7,860 nucleotides of DNA from Bacteroidetes bacterium UBA4009 (GTDB taxonomy: Bacteria > Bacteroidota > Bacteroidia > NS11-12g > UBA9320), in contig DGBH01000046.1 in the NCBI GenBank assembly GCA_002384205.1, positions 3,292-11,151 on the forward strand, read 5' to 3'. Both the position numbers and the translations under genes were made by a program. Of the stretch, positions 1 through 6,126 are shown piece by piece (position 1 is the first letter of the stretch; every line of letters begins with the position of its first letter). Below the pieces are notes generated by a model. That model had not been told where the DNA came from. It worked only from the letters and a program-made list of their open reading frames with translations, and did no database searches.

Positions 1-941
1 CAGCGGTAGGCAAAAATGGCGAAATATATGCAGTGTGGGCTGGATACGAATCTGTTTGGGTAGATAAAAGCTCGGATGGAGGGCTTACCTGGGGTGAGGA
101 TCAAATTATAGCATTTCAACCGGGAGGTTGGAATATGGATATGCCACACATAATGAGGGCTAACGGGATGCCTTTTATTGCGAGCGATACGGTTAATGAT
201 ATACAATATGTAACTTGGGCAGATGAGTTTAATGGTAATGCAGATGTTTGGCTAATGTACTCTAAAGACCAAGGGAGCACTTGGAGTGAGCGTATTAATG
301 TATCTAAAGACACAACTAATGGCCATCAATATTTCCCTAATCTAACTATTGACCAAAAATCAGGTGAGGTGTTTATTGCCTATTACGATTTTTCAGAATC
401 TCCTCAAAGTATATTTTATAAGTTAGCTGTAAGTAAATATAGTCTAGGTAACGATTTTGAATTAGTGTATTTAAATCAAAATCCAATTCATTTACCGGGT
501 AAAAATGTTTTTTACGGAGATTATTTAGATATAGACGTCCAAGATGGAGAAGTGGCAATAGTGTATACTTCGAATAATTTTAGGAATGAGACCAGTATAG
601 AAATGAGTCGTATTTCAAGTTACTTCAGATATGAAGAAAATATAGATCCCAAAACGGCATATAACAACATAGCGCTCTTGGATGAAGCCGACAGTTTATC
701 CCTATGGATCAATACCTTTTCTCCTTTTCATGTTTGCTATAAAATAAAGGTTAAATGTGCGGATGAAAAGGTGAAAGTATATAAAGGTAGGAGCTTATAT
801 GAAGCGAAAATTCACCCAAAAGATAAGTTTATAGTGAGCATAAAAAAGCCTAAAAAAGCGTGTACTTTAAAAATAAAAGTAGTAGTCAGAGAAAAGTTGT
901 CACATAAAAAACAAAAGCATTTGTTTTTTAAAGAAATGTAA
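1..941 (+). CDS. Asp-box (BNR) repeat sialidase-like beta-propeller protein, 3' part only
   Basis: The reading frame is open from the left edge (first whole codon at 3), so the start lies outside the window; GTG at 33 is an internal valine. Two Asp-box motifs of the form SxDxGxTW are visible: SSDGGLTW at 69-92 and SKDQGSTW at 261-284. Strands such as GEVFIAYYDF and GEVAIVYTS alternate with them as in sialidase/BNR beta-propellers. Such proteins are usually secreted or on the surface and act on or bind glycans. True sialidase activity cannot be judged, because the N-terminal arginine and acidic residues are not in view. The last ~100 residues leave the propeller pattern and end in a very lysine-rich stretch (about 20 Lys in the final 68 residues), with no recognisable Por/type IX sorting domain. 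Confident as a BNR-type protein; substrate unknown. Confidence 0.8.
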   Translation, partial: AVGKNGEIYAVWAGYESVWVDKSSDGGLTWGEDQIIAFQPGGWNMDMPHIMRANGMPFIASDTVNDIQYVTWADEFNGNADVWLMYSKDQGSTWSERINVSKDTTNGHQYFPNLTIDQKSGEVFIAYYDFSESPQSIFYKLAVSKYSLGNDFELVYLNQNPIHLPGKNVFYGDYLDIDVQDGEVAIVYTSNNFRNETSIEMSRISSYFRYEENIDPKTAYNNIALLDEADSLSLWINTFSPFHVCYKIKVKCADEKVKVYKGRSLYEAKIHPKDKFIVSIKKPKKACTLKIKVVVREKLSHKKQKHLFFKEM

Positions 942-950
942 GTGTGCTAA

Positions 951-982
951 TTTTCAAATGGTTACATGCATTTATTTGAAAA
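951..982. repeat. Inverted repeat after the sialidase-like gene, possible weak terminator
   Basis: TTTTCAAAT (951-959) and ATTTGAAAA (974-982) are perfect 9-bp inverted arms with a 14-nt spacer, starting 10 nt after the stop codon. The position suits a transcript 3' end, but the stem is almost all A/T and no T-run follows on either strand, so termination is only a possibility. Confidence 0.35.
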
Positions 983-1026
983 GAAAGAAGAACAGAAATA
1001 CTTCGATAAGACTAGCCGACATTTAC

Positions 1027-1058
1027 TTTGACTTTTAAGCACAAAACCACTTAATTTG
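1027..1058 (+). promoter_or_regulatory. Bacteroidota-type promoter of the PpiD-like gene
   Basis: TTTG (1027-1030), a 20-nt spacer, then TTAATTTG (1051-1058), which matches the -33 TTTG / -7 TAnnTTTG pattern at 11 of 12 defined or free positions (the A of TA is T). Transcription would start near 1063-1066 and leave a leader of under 20 nt before the ATG at 1082. No Shine-Dalgarno sequence precedes the ATG. Confidence 0.55.
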
Positions 1059-1081
1059 CACACTATTTTTTAAAGACCAAC

Positions 1082-3220
1082 ATGTCAGATAAATATAACA
1101 ACGAAGAAGAAAGCCTTTTACAAAAGATCCAAAATAAATCAGGATGTCTTTTATTAGTAATCGGTGCAGCTATGCTAGCATTTGTACTTACAGACTTTGT
1201 AAGTTCAGGAACCAGTATTTTTGGGTCTACAGAAAATAATGTAGGATCGATAGCGGGCCAGCCAATTACGTATGAAGAGTTTAATGGTAAGTTTGAGGAA
1301 CTCAAAAATCAAGTTTTACAAAATAATCCTGGTTTTGTGATGGACGAGGCTACTTCAATTCAATACAGAGACGAAGCGTGGAAGCAAATGATAGAAGCTA
1401 GGACAGTAAAGCCTCAATATGAGAAATTGGGTTTATCGGTAAGTGCAGCAGAGCTTGAAGATTTGACCATTGGAGATAATACTCATTCACAAATCCGCCA
1501 ATCATTTACAGATCCAAAAACAGGAGTTTTTGATAAAAACAGATTGGTGCGATTCTTAAAAGAGGATATTAACGCCAATCCAGAGGCCTTAAAAAATTGG
1601 AAAACATTCCAAGATCAATTTACAGCATCCTTAGTTGCTCAGAAGTATTCTTCATTGATATCAAGTTCGTTTTATGCTACAGATTTAGAAGCAAGAACTA
1701 AGGGCCAAGATGAACGTAAATCTATAAATGCAAGTATAGTTGCACTTCCATATCAACAAGTTGCAGATTCTTTATATGAGGTTTCTGATAAACAATTAAT
1801 CTCTTATGCGAAACGATTTGGAGAGAAGTATGAGCAAAAAGCAAGTAGAGATATTGAATATGTAAATCTTTATGTAACACCATCTAGAGAGGATTCAGTT
1901 AGGATGCTTGACTGGACAGCGGAGGCTATTGAGAAATTTGCAACTACCACTGAAGATTCCTTATTTGTGAGCATCATGAACAGTGAAACGCCATTTGATG
2001 CTAGCTTTAAAGTACGGGGCTCATTTTCTCCTGAAATGGAAGATGATATTTTCGCTGCAGAAACGGGAAAAGTGGTTGGTCCATTCCAAAAAGATGGAGT
2101 CTATACACTTTTTAAAGTGTTAGCTACGGATATAGATACACTTCGTTCTGTAAAAGCAAGTCATATTCTTTTCAATGTATTTGGAACGGATACAGCTAAA
2201 GCGGAAGAAGAAGCTAGAGCAGTTTTAGCCAAAATAAAAAGCGGAGAAACCAACTTTACGACTGAAGCAGCTTTAAAAAACTATGATGCGACTCGAAATA
2301 CAGGCGGTGACATGGGCTGGGTACGTGAAGAAAGTGGCACTTATCCTAAAAGACTAATGAATGCTTTGTATAGTAGTGGTGACGGAAACTACGTAATTGT
2401 ACGAAGTGAACGGGGTGTACATTTAGCAAAAGCAACTAGTGCAGTTAGCCGTAAAACAGTTCAAGTTGCAGTGTTAGATCAAAGTCTTTATGCAAGTTCT
2501 ACGACAGACGGAGACGTGTATAAGCTAGCCGGAGAGTTATTAACCAAAGCACAAGGAGATAAAAGCTTCGAAGAAGTAGCTGAGTCTATGAACATCACTA
2601 AACGTGTTGCAAATAGAATAACAGAAGAAAATAGAACAATTGCAGGCATTTCAGAGCCTAATAAGGTAGCTCGTTGGCTATTTGATGATAATACCCAAGA
2701 AGGCGACATCTCATCTATAATAGACCTTAACGGAAGTTACTTAGTAGCTAGGGTTTCTAAAATAAGAAATGCGGGACTACCTGAAGCGCAAGATTTGAGA
2801 GGCGAATTAGAAATGCTAGTTAGAAATGAATTGAAAGCTAAAGACCTTAAGCCTAAGATGGAAGATGCTTTAGCTAAAGCAACTTCTGCAGATGCGTTAG
2901 CTAAGGCGCTGGGAGTAGATGTGATTTCAGCACCAGCTACATCTTTTATGACAGGGAGTTTAGCATTTATAGGTCAAGACGAAAAAATTATAGGTACAGT
3001 GTTGGGTACGCCAGCAGGAAAACGCTCTGAAGTAGTGGAAGGTAAAGGGGCAGTGGCTGTCGTATTTGTAAACAATGAAAATCAATACGAACCGGCAGAT
3101 ATCGCTACGTTAAAAATGCAACTTAGACTGGAAAATTCTCAATCGGTAGATGGTGACCTTCAAATCGCATTGAATAAAATAGCGGATGTAAGGGATACCC
3201 GTTATAAGTTCTACGATTAA
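1082..3220 (+). CDS. PpiD/SurA-like membrane-anchored peptidyl-prolyl cis-trans isomerase
   Basis: The 712-residue protein begins with a short charged N-terminus, then one membrane segment at about residues 21-40 (GCLLLVIGAAMLAFVLTDFV). This is the PpiD layout: an inner-membrane anchor with the bulk in the periplasm. Residues ~54-190 resemble a SurA N-terminal chaperone domain (VGSIAGQPITYEEF). Residues ~355-452 are a parvulin (PPIC rotamase) domain with ASHIL, GGDMGW and GVHLAKA, keeping both characteristic histidines (361 and 447); the segment between GGDMGW and GVH is diverged, so catalysis may be weak. Flanking segments (~299-350, 517-562, 620-665) look like rotamase C-terminal half-motifs. 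The expected role is folding of outer-membrane or secreted proteins. About 700 residues is normal for this family in the phylum. The start ATG sits just downstream of a good promoter; the hydrolase gene follows after 5 nt. Confidence 0.9.
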   Translation: MSDKYNNEEESLLQKIQNKSGCLLLVIGAAMLAFVLTDFVSSGTSIFGSTENNVGSIAGQPITYEEFNGKFEELKNQVLQNNPGFVMDEATSIQYRDEAWKQMIEARTVKPQYEKLGLSVSAAELEDLTIGDNTHSQIRQSFTDPKTGVFDKNRLVRFLKEDINANPEALKNWKTFQDQFTASLVAQKYSSLISSSFYATDLEARTKGQDERKSINASIVALPYQQVADSLYEVSDKQLISYAKRFGEKYEQKASRDIEYVNLYVTPSREDSVRMLDWTAEAIEKFATTTEDSLFVSIMNSETPFDASFKVRGSFSPEMEDDIFAAETGKVVGPFQKDGVYTLFKVLATDIDTLRSVKASHILFNVFGTDTAKAEEEARAVLAKIKSGETNFTTEAALKNYDATRNTGGDMGWVREESGTYPKRLMNALYSSGDGNYVIVRSERGVHLAKATSAVSRKTVQVAVLDQSLYASSTTDGDVYKLAGELLTKAQGDKSFEEVAESMNITKRVANRITEENRTIAGISEPNKVARWLFDDNTQEGDISSIIDLNGSYLVARVSKIRNAGLPEAQDLRGELEMLVRNELKAKDLKPKMEDALAKATSADALAKALGVDVISAPATSFMTGSLAFIGQDEKIIGTVLGTPAGKRSEVVEGKGAVAVVFVNNENQYEPADIATLKMQLRLENSQSVDGDLQIALNKIADVRDTRYKFYD

Positions 3221-3225
3221 GATAG

Positions 3226-4029
3226 TTGAACCTTACATACAAAAATATTTCATATTCAAAGGTGGGGAGTGGTCCCCACCTTTGTTTTTTACATGGGTTT
3301 TGCGAAAACAGTGAAATCTGGAAAGATTTAATTGCTAGTTTGTCTTCACGTTTTACCTGCATTGCGATTGATTTACCAGGCTTTGGTAATAGTAGCCAGA
3401 TGACGTTTGGTAGCCTATCTCAAGTAGCTAATCAAGTGCATGAATTACTTGTTTCGGAAGATGCTACGCATAGCATTATATGGGGTCATAGTCTGGGAGG
3501 TTATATTTTAGCTGATTACATGGAGCAGTATGGTTCAGAGCTTAGAGCAGCGGCCTTTGTGCACTCTACTGCCGTGGCTGATAATGCAGAAAAAAAAGTA
3601 AATAGAGAAAAAACCATTCGTTTTGTTGAGAAGAATGGAACCAAAGAATTTTTCAGACTCTTCATTCCCGGATTAGTGGCACCTTCACATGTAGATAAAT
3701 GCAGGGAACAAATGACTGCTATAGTAACTTTGACTCCAACTAGCTCAGTAATAGCGGGACTGGAAGCAATGAAAAATCGTAAGGATAAGCTTGATGTGCT
3801 GAGTCGATTTGAGAAACCCGTGTTTTGGCTTACGGGAGAAGAAGATACGCATTATCCAAAAGAAGAAGTGTATAAACTGGCAGCATTATGCCCGATTTCT
3901 CAGGTAAGTGTGCTTGAAGACGTGGGCCACCTGTCTATGCTAGAAGATCAAAAAAAATGCCTGCATGAAGTGCAGACATTTATAAGTTTTGTAGAGGCGG
4001 TTTCAAGCGCTCAATTGTCAAACGGTTAA
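3226..4029 (+). CDS. Alpha/beta hydrolase, TTG start
   Basis: The 267-residue protein is a single alpha/beta-hydrolase domain. It shows the oxyanion-hole motif HGF (residues 23-25), DLPGFGNS (49-56), the nucleophile elbow GHSLGG (87-92, Ser89), an acidic residue after a strand in GEEDTHYP (probably Asp207) and the catalytic His235 in DVGHLS. The triad is thus complete. The substrate cannot be named; esterase, lipase and haloperoxidase-like relatives share this layout. No signal peptide, so probably cytoplasmic. The start is constrained: an in-frame TAG lies at 3223-3225, directly before TTG 3226, and any later start that keeps HGF would be GTG 3262, which loses the first strand. Family members usually begin about 20-25 residues before HGF, which fits TTG. 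The gene starts 5 nt after the PpiD-like stop, has no visible promoter of its own, and contains an intrinsic terminator early in its coding sequence. Confidence 0.88.
   Translation: MNLTYKNISYSKVGSGPHLCFLHGFCENSEIWKDLIASLSSRFTCIAIDLPGFGNSSQMTFGSLSQVANQVHELLVSEDATHSIIWGHSLGGYILADYMEQYGSELRAAAFVHSTAVADNAEKKVNREKTIRFVEKNGTKEFFRLFIPGLVAPSHVDKCREQMTAIVTLTPTSSVIAGLEAMKNRKDKLDVLSRFEKPVFWLTGEEDTHYPKEEVYKLAALCPISQVSVLEDVGHLSMLEDQKKCLHEVQTFISFVEAVSSAQLSNG
3257..3290 (+). terminator. Strong intrinsic terminator lying inside the hydrolase coding sequence
   Basis: CAAAGGTGGGG (3257-3267) and CCCCACCTTTG (3274-3284) form a perfect 11-bp stem with a 6-nt loop (AGTGGT), followed directly by TTTTTT (3285-3290). 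Seven of the 11 pairs are G-C. It starts 37 nt after the stop of the PpiD-like gene, the right place to end that transcript, yet it overlaps hydrolase codons 11-22 (KVGSGPHLCFL). It may act as a partial terminator or attenuator between the two genes. Confidence 0.8.
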
Positions 4030-4052
4030 TCTATGGATTGTTTAATGATGGC

Positions 4053-4517
4053 CTACTTTATACGTTGCCAATCGGATGTGCGACCTAGCCAAGTCATACC
4101 CATTACGTAGCCACGAAGCTTTAATACTTTTGTATTGTCGCCTTCAAAGTAAACGTATCCGTCGTAAGTTTTGCCTTCTTTAGGATCGTAAATCGTTCCA
4201 TTCTCCCACTTTTGTTCAGAAGCGTTCCAGGTAAAACCATTCATAATCACCATGCCTAAACGGTCTCTGTCACGTAAATTAGCTTTTGGGTTATCTGGAT
4301 CTTTTTTGGGTGTTCCGTCAGGATTGTTGGGTACTGTAAGCATTTCAATTTTGCCGTAGTACTTGTCATTGGTCCCTTTGTAAATACGTATTTGAGCAGT
4401 TTTATCTGCATTCCAATACGTTCCTTTTACGTCATCTGCTACTAAAGCGCTTACAAGCCAAGCAAAAGTTGCGAAAATGACAACACTTGCTACTAATGTT
4501 AATGATACTCTTTTCAT
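4053..4517 (-). CDS. Exported DUF2147 family protein
   Basis: The 154-residue protein has a signal peptide: MKR, a hydrophobic core over residues ~4-24, and a likely cleavage site near VSA24 or LVA27. The mature part matches DUF2147: GTYWNADKTAQIRIYK near the start, YYGKIEML, the NPDGTP...DPDNP segment, LGMVIMNGF, NGTIYDPKEGKTYDGYV, and a C-terminal LRGYVMGM...LGRTSDWQR. Length is typical of the family. Proteins of this family are small periplasmic or surface beta-barrel-like proteins of unproven function. ATG at 4517 places the signal peptide correctly. I found no convincing TAnnTTTG upstream (TATTATTG at 4547-4540 on the minus strand lacks a -33 partner). The gene converges with the hydrolase, with 23 nt between their stop codons. 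Confidence 0.88.
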   Translation of the reverse strand: MKRVSLTLVASVVIFATFAWLVSALVADDVKGTYWNADKTAQIRIYKGTNDKYYGKIEMLTVPNNPDGTPKKDPDNPKANLRDRDRLGMVIMNGFTWNASEQKWENGTIYDPKEGKTYDGYVYFEGDNTKVLKLRGYVMGMTWLGRTSDWQRIK

Positions 4518-4607
4518 ATATTAAATTCTTTTTATACGTCAATAATACTAAATTGAAAGCAGAGTTTTATGCGTTTAAAAAAAAAGTGCTAGAGCTTTGA
4601 ATATGAG

Positions 4608-4626
4608 AAGGGTGCTAAAAGCCCTT
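4608..4626. repeat. Short inverted repeat between the rhodanese and DUF2147 genes
   Basis: AAGGG (4608-4612) and CCCTT (4622-4626) can pair, with two more pairs (CT/AG) inside across a small bulge. It lies about 30 nt past the rhodanese stop, so it could help end that transcript, but no T-run follows directly on the minus strand. A run of nine T on that strand (4585-4577) lies ~25 nt further on. Weak evidence. Confidence 0.25.
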
Positions 4627-4654
4627 GTTTACAAAAGGATTTAGGTGCTCTATA

Positions 4655-4966
4655 TTATTTTTTTACCAGTTTATTCGCTTTTTGCCATGAACCGGCATTA
4701 TACGCCTCTACTCCATTTTGTTTAAGTACTGAAACTGCGCTTCCGCTTCTTATTCCACTTGCGCAGCATGCAATTATTGGCTTATCCCATTTTTTAATGA
4801 TCCCCATCTTAGCACTGATGTTTCCTAATGGGATATTTTTACTTCCTTTTACGTGACCACCCGCATATTCGCCGGCGCTTCGCACATCTAGTATGATGGC
4901 TCCCTCTTTTATCTTTTCAGCCAGGTCTATACTCGGCCCAAATAAATTTTTAATAAAACTTAACAT
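4655..4966 (-). CDS. Single-domain rhodanese-like sulfurtransferase
   Basis: The 103-residue protein carries the rhodanese marks: ILDVRSAGEYAGGHVKGSKNIP (residues ~25-46), the active-site loop C-A-S-G-I-R-S with catalytic Cys68, and the C-terminal NAGSW (90-94). It would carry a persulfide on Cys68 and hand sulfur to an acceptor; the partner is unknown. No clear signal peptide, so probably cytoplasmic, although the first ten residues (MLSFIKNLFG) are hydrophobic. I chose the ATG at 4966 rather than the in-frame GTG at 4990, because a -7-like element (CACATTTG) lies between them, and a transcript made from it could not contain the GTG. Cys67 next to the catalytic cysteine is a small peculiarity. 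The gene is divergent from the Gre-like gene. Confidence 0.88.
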   Translation of the reverse strand: MLSFIKNLFGPSIDLAEKIKEGAIILDVRSAGEYAGGHVKGSKNIPLGNISAKMGIIKKWDKPIIACCASGIRSGSAVSVLKQNGVEAYNAGSWQKANKLVKK

Positions 4967-4972
4967 TAAGTA

Positions 4973-4980
4973 CAAATGTG
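4973..4980 (-). promoter_or_regulatory. -7-like element of the rhodanese gene
   Basis: On the minus strand CACATTTG matches TAnnTTTG except for the first base and ends 6 nt before the ATG at 4966. No clear TTTG lies 19-23 nt upstream. If used, the mRNA would have almost no leader. Confidence 0.35.
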
Positions 4981-4993
4981 TGTCATTCACACA

Positions 4994-5030
4994 AAAAGTA
5001 GTGCAACTAAAGTTACTAAGTGCTACTTTT
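4994..5030. repeat. 8-bp inverted repeat in the rhodanese/Gre-like divergent promoter region
   Basis: AAAAGTAG (4994-5001) and CTACTTTT (5023-5030) are perfect inverted arms, 21 nt apart (about three helical turns centre to centre). The right arm overlaps the -7 element of the Gre-like gene. It could be an operator, but the arms are AT-rich and chance cannot be excluded. Confidence 0.35.
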
Positions 5031-5031
5031 G
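5024..5031 (+). promoter_or_regulatory. -7 element of the Gre-like gene
   Basis: TACTTTTG is an exact TAnnTTTG match ending 11 nt before the ATG at 5043. It argues against the in-frame ATG at 5034, which would fall at or before the transcription start. No TTTG is seen at the -33 position. Confidence 0.5.
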
Positions 5032-5042
5032 AGATGGTAAGT

Positions 5043-5489
5043 ATGAAAAAGTTGACATTATATAACGCGTGTAGGGCTAAAATAGATACTCAATTATCTG
5101 AGCTTCAGTCCGCTATTGATAAGGTGCAAGAATCTATTGTCGGCGAAGAGAATAGTACATCTGGAAACAAGTTTGAAACAGCAAGAGCTATGGGTCAGGA
5201 GGAGCTAGACAGGCTAAATCGAACCATTAATAATGCCATTCGCGAGAGAAATATTTTAAGCCAAATAAGTCCAGAAAAGGAATGTAGCACAGCACAGCTA
5301 GGTGCGGTTATTACCACTAATAAGAAAATGATGTATCTATGCGTTGGCATTGGTAAAATAGAAGTAGATGGGCAAACTGTTTTTGCTATTTCGGCTATTT
5401 CGCCTATTGCTCGATCACTTATGGGGTTAGGTGTAGGTGAAGAAGTGGTTTTTGCAGGGAAAAAGGAGAAGATTTTAGCCATTCATTAA
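5043..5489 (+). CDS. GreA/GreB-like transcription elongation factor family protein
   Basis: The 148-residue protein has the two-part Gre layout. Residues ~5-75 are a heptad-rich helical hairpin (coiled coil) with the tip TSGNKFETARAMGQ (39-52), the equivalent of the GreA tip segment GDLxENAEY. Residues ~85-148 are an FKBP-like C-terminal domain with SPIARSLMGLGVGEEV (120-135), very close to the Gre signature SPIGxALxGxxxGDEV. Gre factors insert the coiled coil into the RNA polymerase secondary channel and stimulate transcript cleavage. Related short Bacteroidota proteins are often left as hypothetical or mislabelled. Of the two acidic tip residues of GreA, the first appears here as Asn42 and the second is kept as Glu45, so cleavage activity is doubtful. 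The start at 5043 is set by the -7 element. Divergent from the rhodanese, convergent with the duplicated-module gene. Confidence 0.75.
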   Translation: MKKLTLYNACRAKIDTQLSELQSAIDKVQESIVGEENSTSGNKFETARAMGQEELDRLNRTINNAIRERNILSQISPEKECSTAQLGAVITTNKKMMYLCVGIGKIEVDGQTVFAISAISPIARSLMGLGVGEEVVFAGKKEKILAIH

Positions 5490-5537
5490 CGTAAAGTGCA
5501 CTATGTGATTATGCGCCAGCCGGTAATAATTTTGGAG

Positions 5538-6083
5538 TTATATTCTATAATGAATATTGTAAAGTAGCAGCCGTCTCATTTCTTGTAATCTACCACATGT
5601 CACATAATTTATGTCCTCCATTTTAACAAAACATTCACCATCTTTTTGTCCATACTCGTCGATTGCTAAAAAGTGAATTTCTTCAAAGTTTACATTAATT
5701 ACAAAGCAGGATAGGTACAATTCTTTGGTATCTACTGAGCAAATAAGATCTTTTTCCTTGCACTCGGTTAATACGGCTAAAAAGTCTCCCGTATTTCGTT
5801 CGCTCTTTTCGTAAGTTTTAGAAAGTCGTTCTAATTCAGCTTTGTTATGGTATAAAAAGTGAATACTGCGGCATGTTTCGTCGTCTATATCTACCCGTTC
5901 TATGTCTACTATTTTTAAGGTGACAATGCCGTCATACTGTCCATATTTGGAAAGATGTTCCATGGTAACCAATTCTTCATTTACGGCAATCACAAATCCA
6001 ATCCATGACGATGTCTCGCCATACATGCTTATAGATACTATCCTTTTGTTTTCAATGGATTCTGTAAAAATGTTTTGAAACAT
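5538..6083 (-). CDS. Unrecognised protein made of two copies of a ~50-residue module
   Basis: I do not recognise this 181-residue family. Its main feature is an internal duplication: residues 30-78 and 127-175 align without gaps at an offset of 97, with 17 of 49 identical positions, including FVIxVN, the motif YGQxDG (47-52 and 144-149), K, DIxxV and a final LY. Both copies are rich in predicted beta strands and end in a short helical stretch. A small SH3/Sm-like barrel is a plausible fold, but that is inference. The copies are joined by a charged helical linker (~80-108). Six cysteines, five of them at or after residue 108, and no signal peptide suggest a reducing cytoplasmic location. ATG 6083 sits 5 nt from an exact -7 motif. 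It is divergent from xth and convergent with the Gre-like gene. Confidence 0.7.
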   Translation of the reverse strand: MFQNIFTESIENKRIVSISMYGETSSWIGFVIAVNEELVTMEHLSKYGQYDGIVTLKIVDIERVDIDDETCRSIHFLYHNKAELERLSKTYEKSERNTGDFLAVLTECKEKDLICSVDTKELYLSCFVINVNFEEIHFLAIDEYGQKDGECFVKMEDINYVTCGRLQEMRRLLLYNIHYRI

Positions 6084-6115
6084 AGTTTCAAAGTTAATCG
6101 AACAGATGAAACTAT
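6082..6115. repeat. 9-bp inverted repeat over the start and promoter of the duplicated-module gene
   Basis: ATAGTTTCA (6082-6090) and TGAAACTAT (6107-6115) are perfect inverted arms with a 16-nt spacer. The left arm covers the start codon and the end of the -7 element; the right arm lies just upstream of the -7. This is a fitting place for a repressor operator, perhaps autoregulatory. Confidence 0.45.
6089..6096 (-). promoter_or_regulatory. -7 element of the duplicated-module gene
   Basis: On the minus strand TAACTTTG is an exact TAnnTTTG match, only 5 nt (AAACT) before the ATG at 6083. No good TTTG is seen at -33. The transcript would be leaderless or nearly so. Confidence 0.5.
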
Positions 6116-6126
6116 AAGATACGCTA

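Noticed and set aside
1063..3362. Several antisense open frames of 70-80 codons on the minus strand over the PpiD-like and hydrolase genes
   Set aside because: They mirror strongly supported coding sequence, show no family motif, and have no promoter or isolated position of their own.
4577..4585. Run of nine A on the + strand as a slippage or phase-variation site
   Set aside because: It lies in non-coding sequence between two genes and is not placed within a clear promoter spacer, so no phase-variable effect can be argued.
4967..4990. GTG start of the rhodanese at 4990, giving eight extra residues
   Set aside because: The -7-like element at 4980-4973 lies inside this extension, and the ATG at 4966 gives a normal rhodanese N-terminus. 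Not strictly excluded, because the element is one base off consensus.
4893..5042. A 50-codon N-terminal extension of the Gre-like protein, antisense over the rhodanese start
   Set aside because: The added residues have no Gre similarity, the region codes for the rhodanese on the other strand, and an exact -7 promoter motif at 5024-5031 lies inside the extension.
5490..5537. Hairpin ATTAT/ATAAT between the convergent Gre-like and duplicated-module genes as a bidirectional terminator
   Set aside because: Only five A-T pairs, a long loop and a broken T-run; too weak to call.
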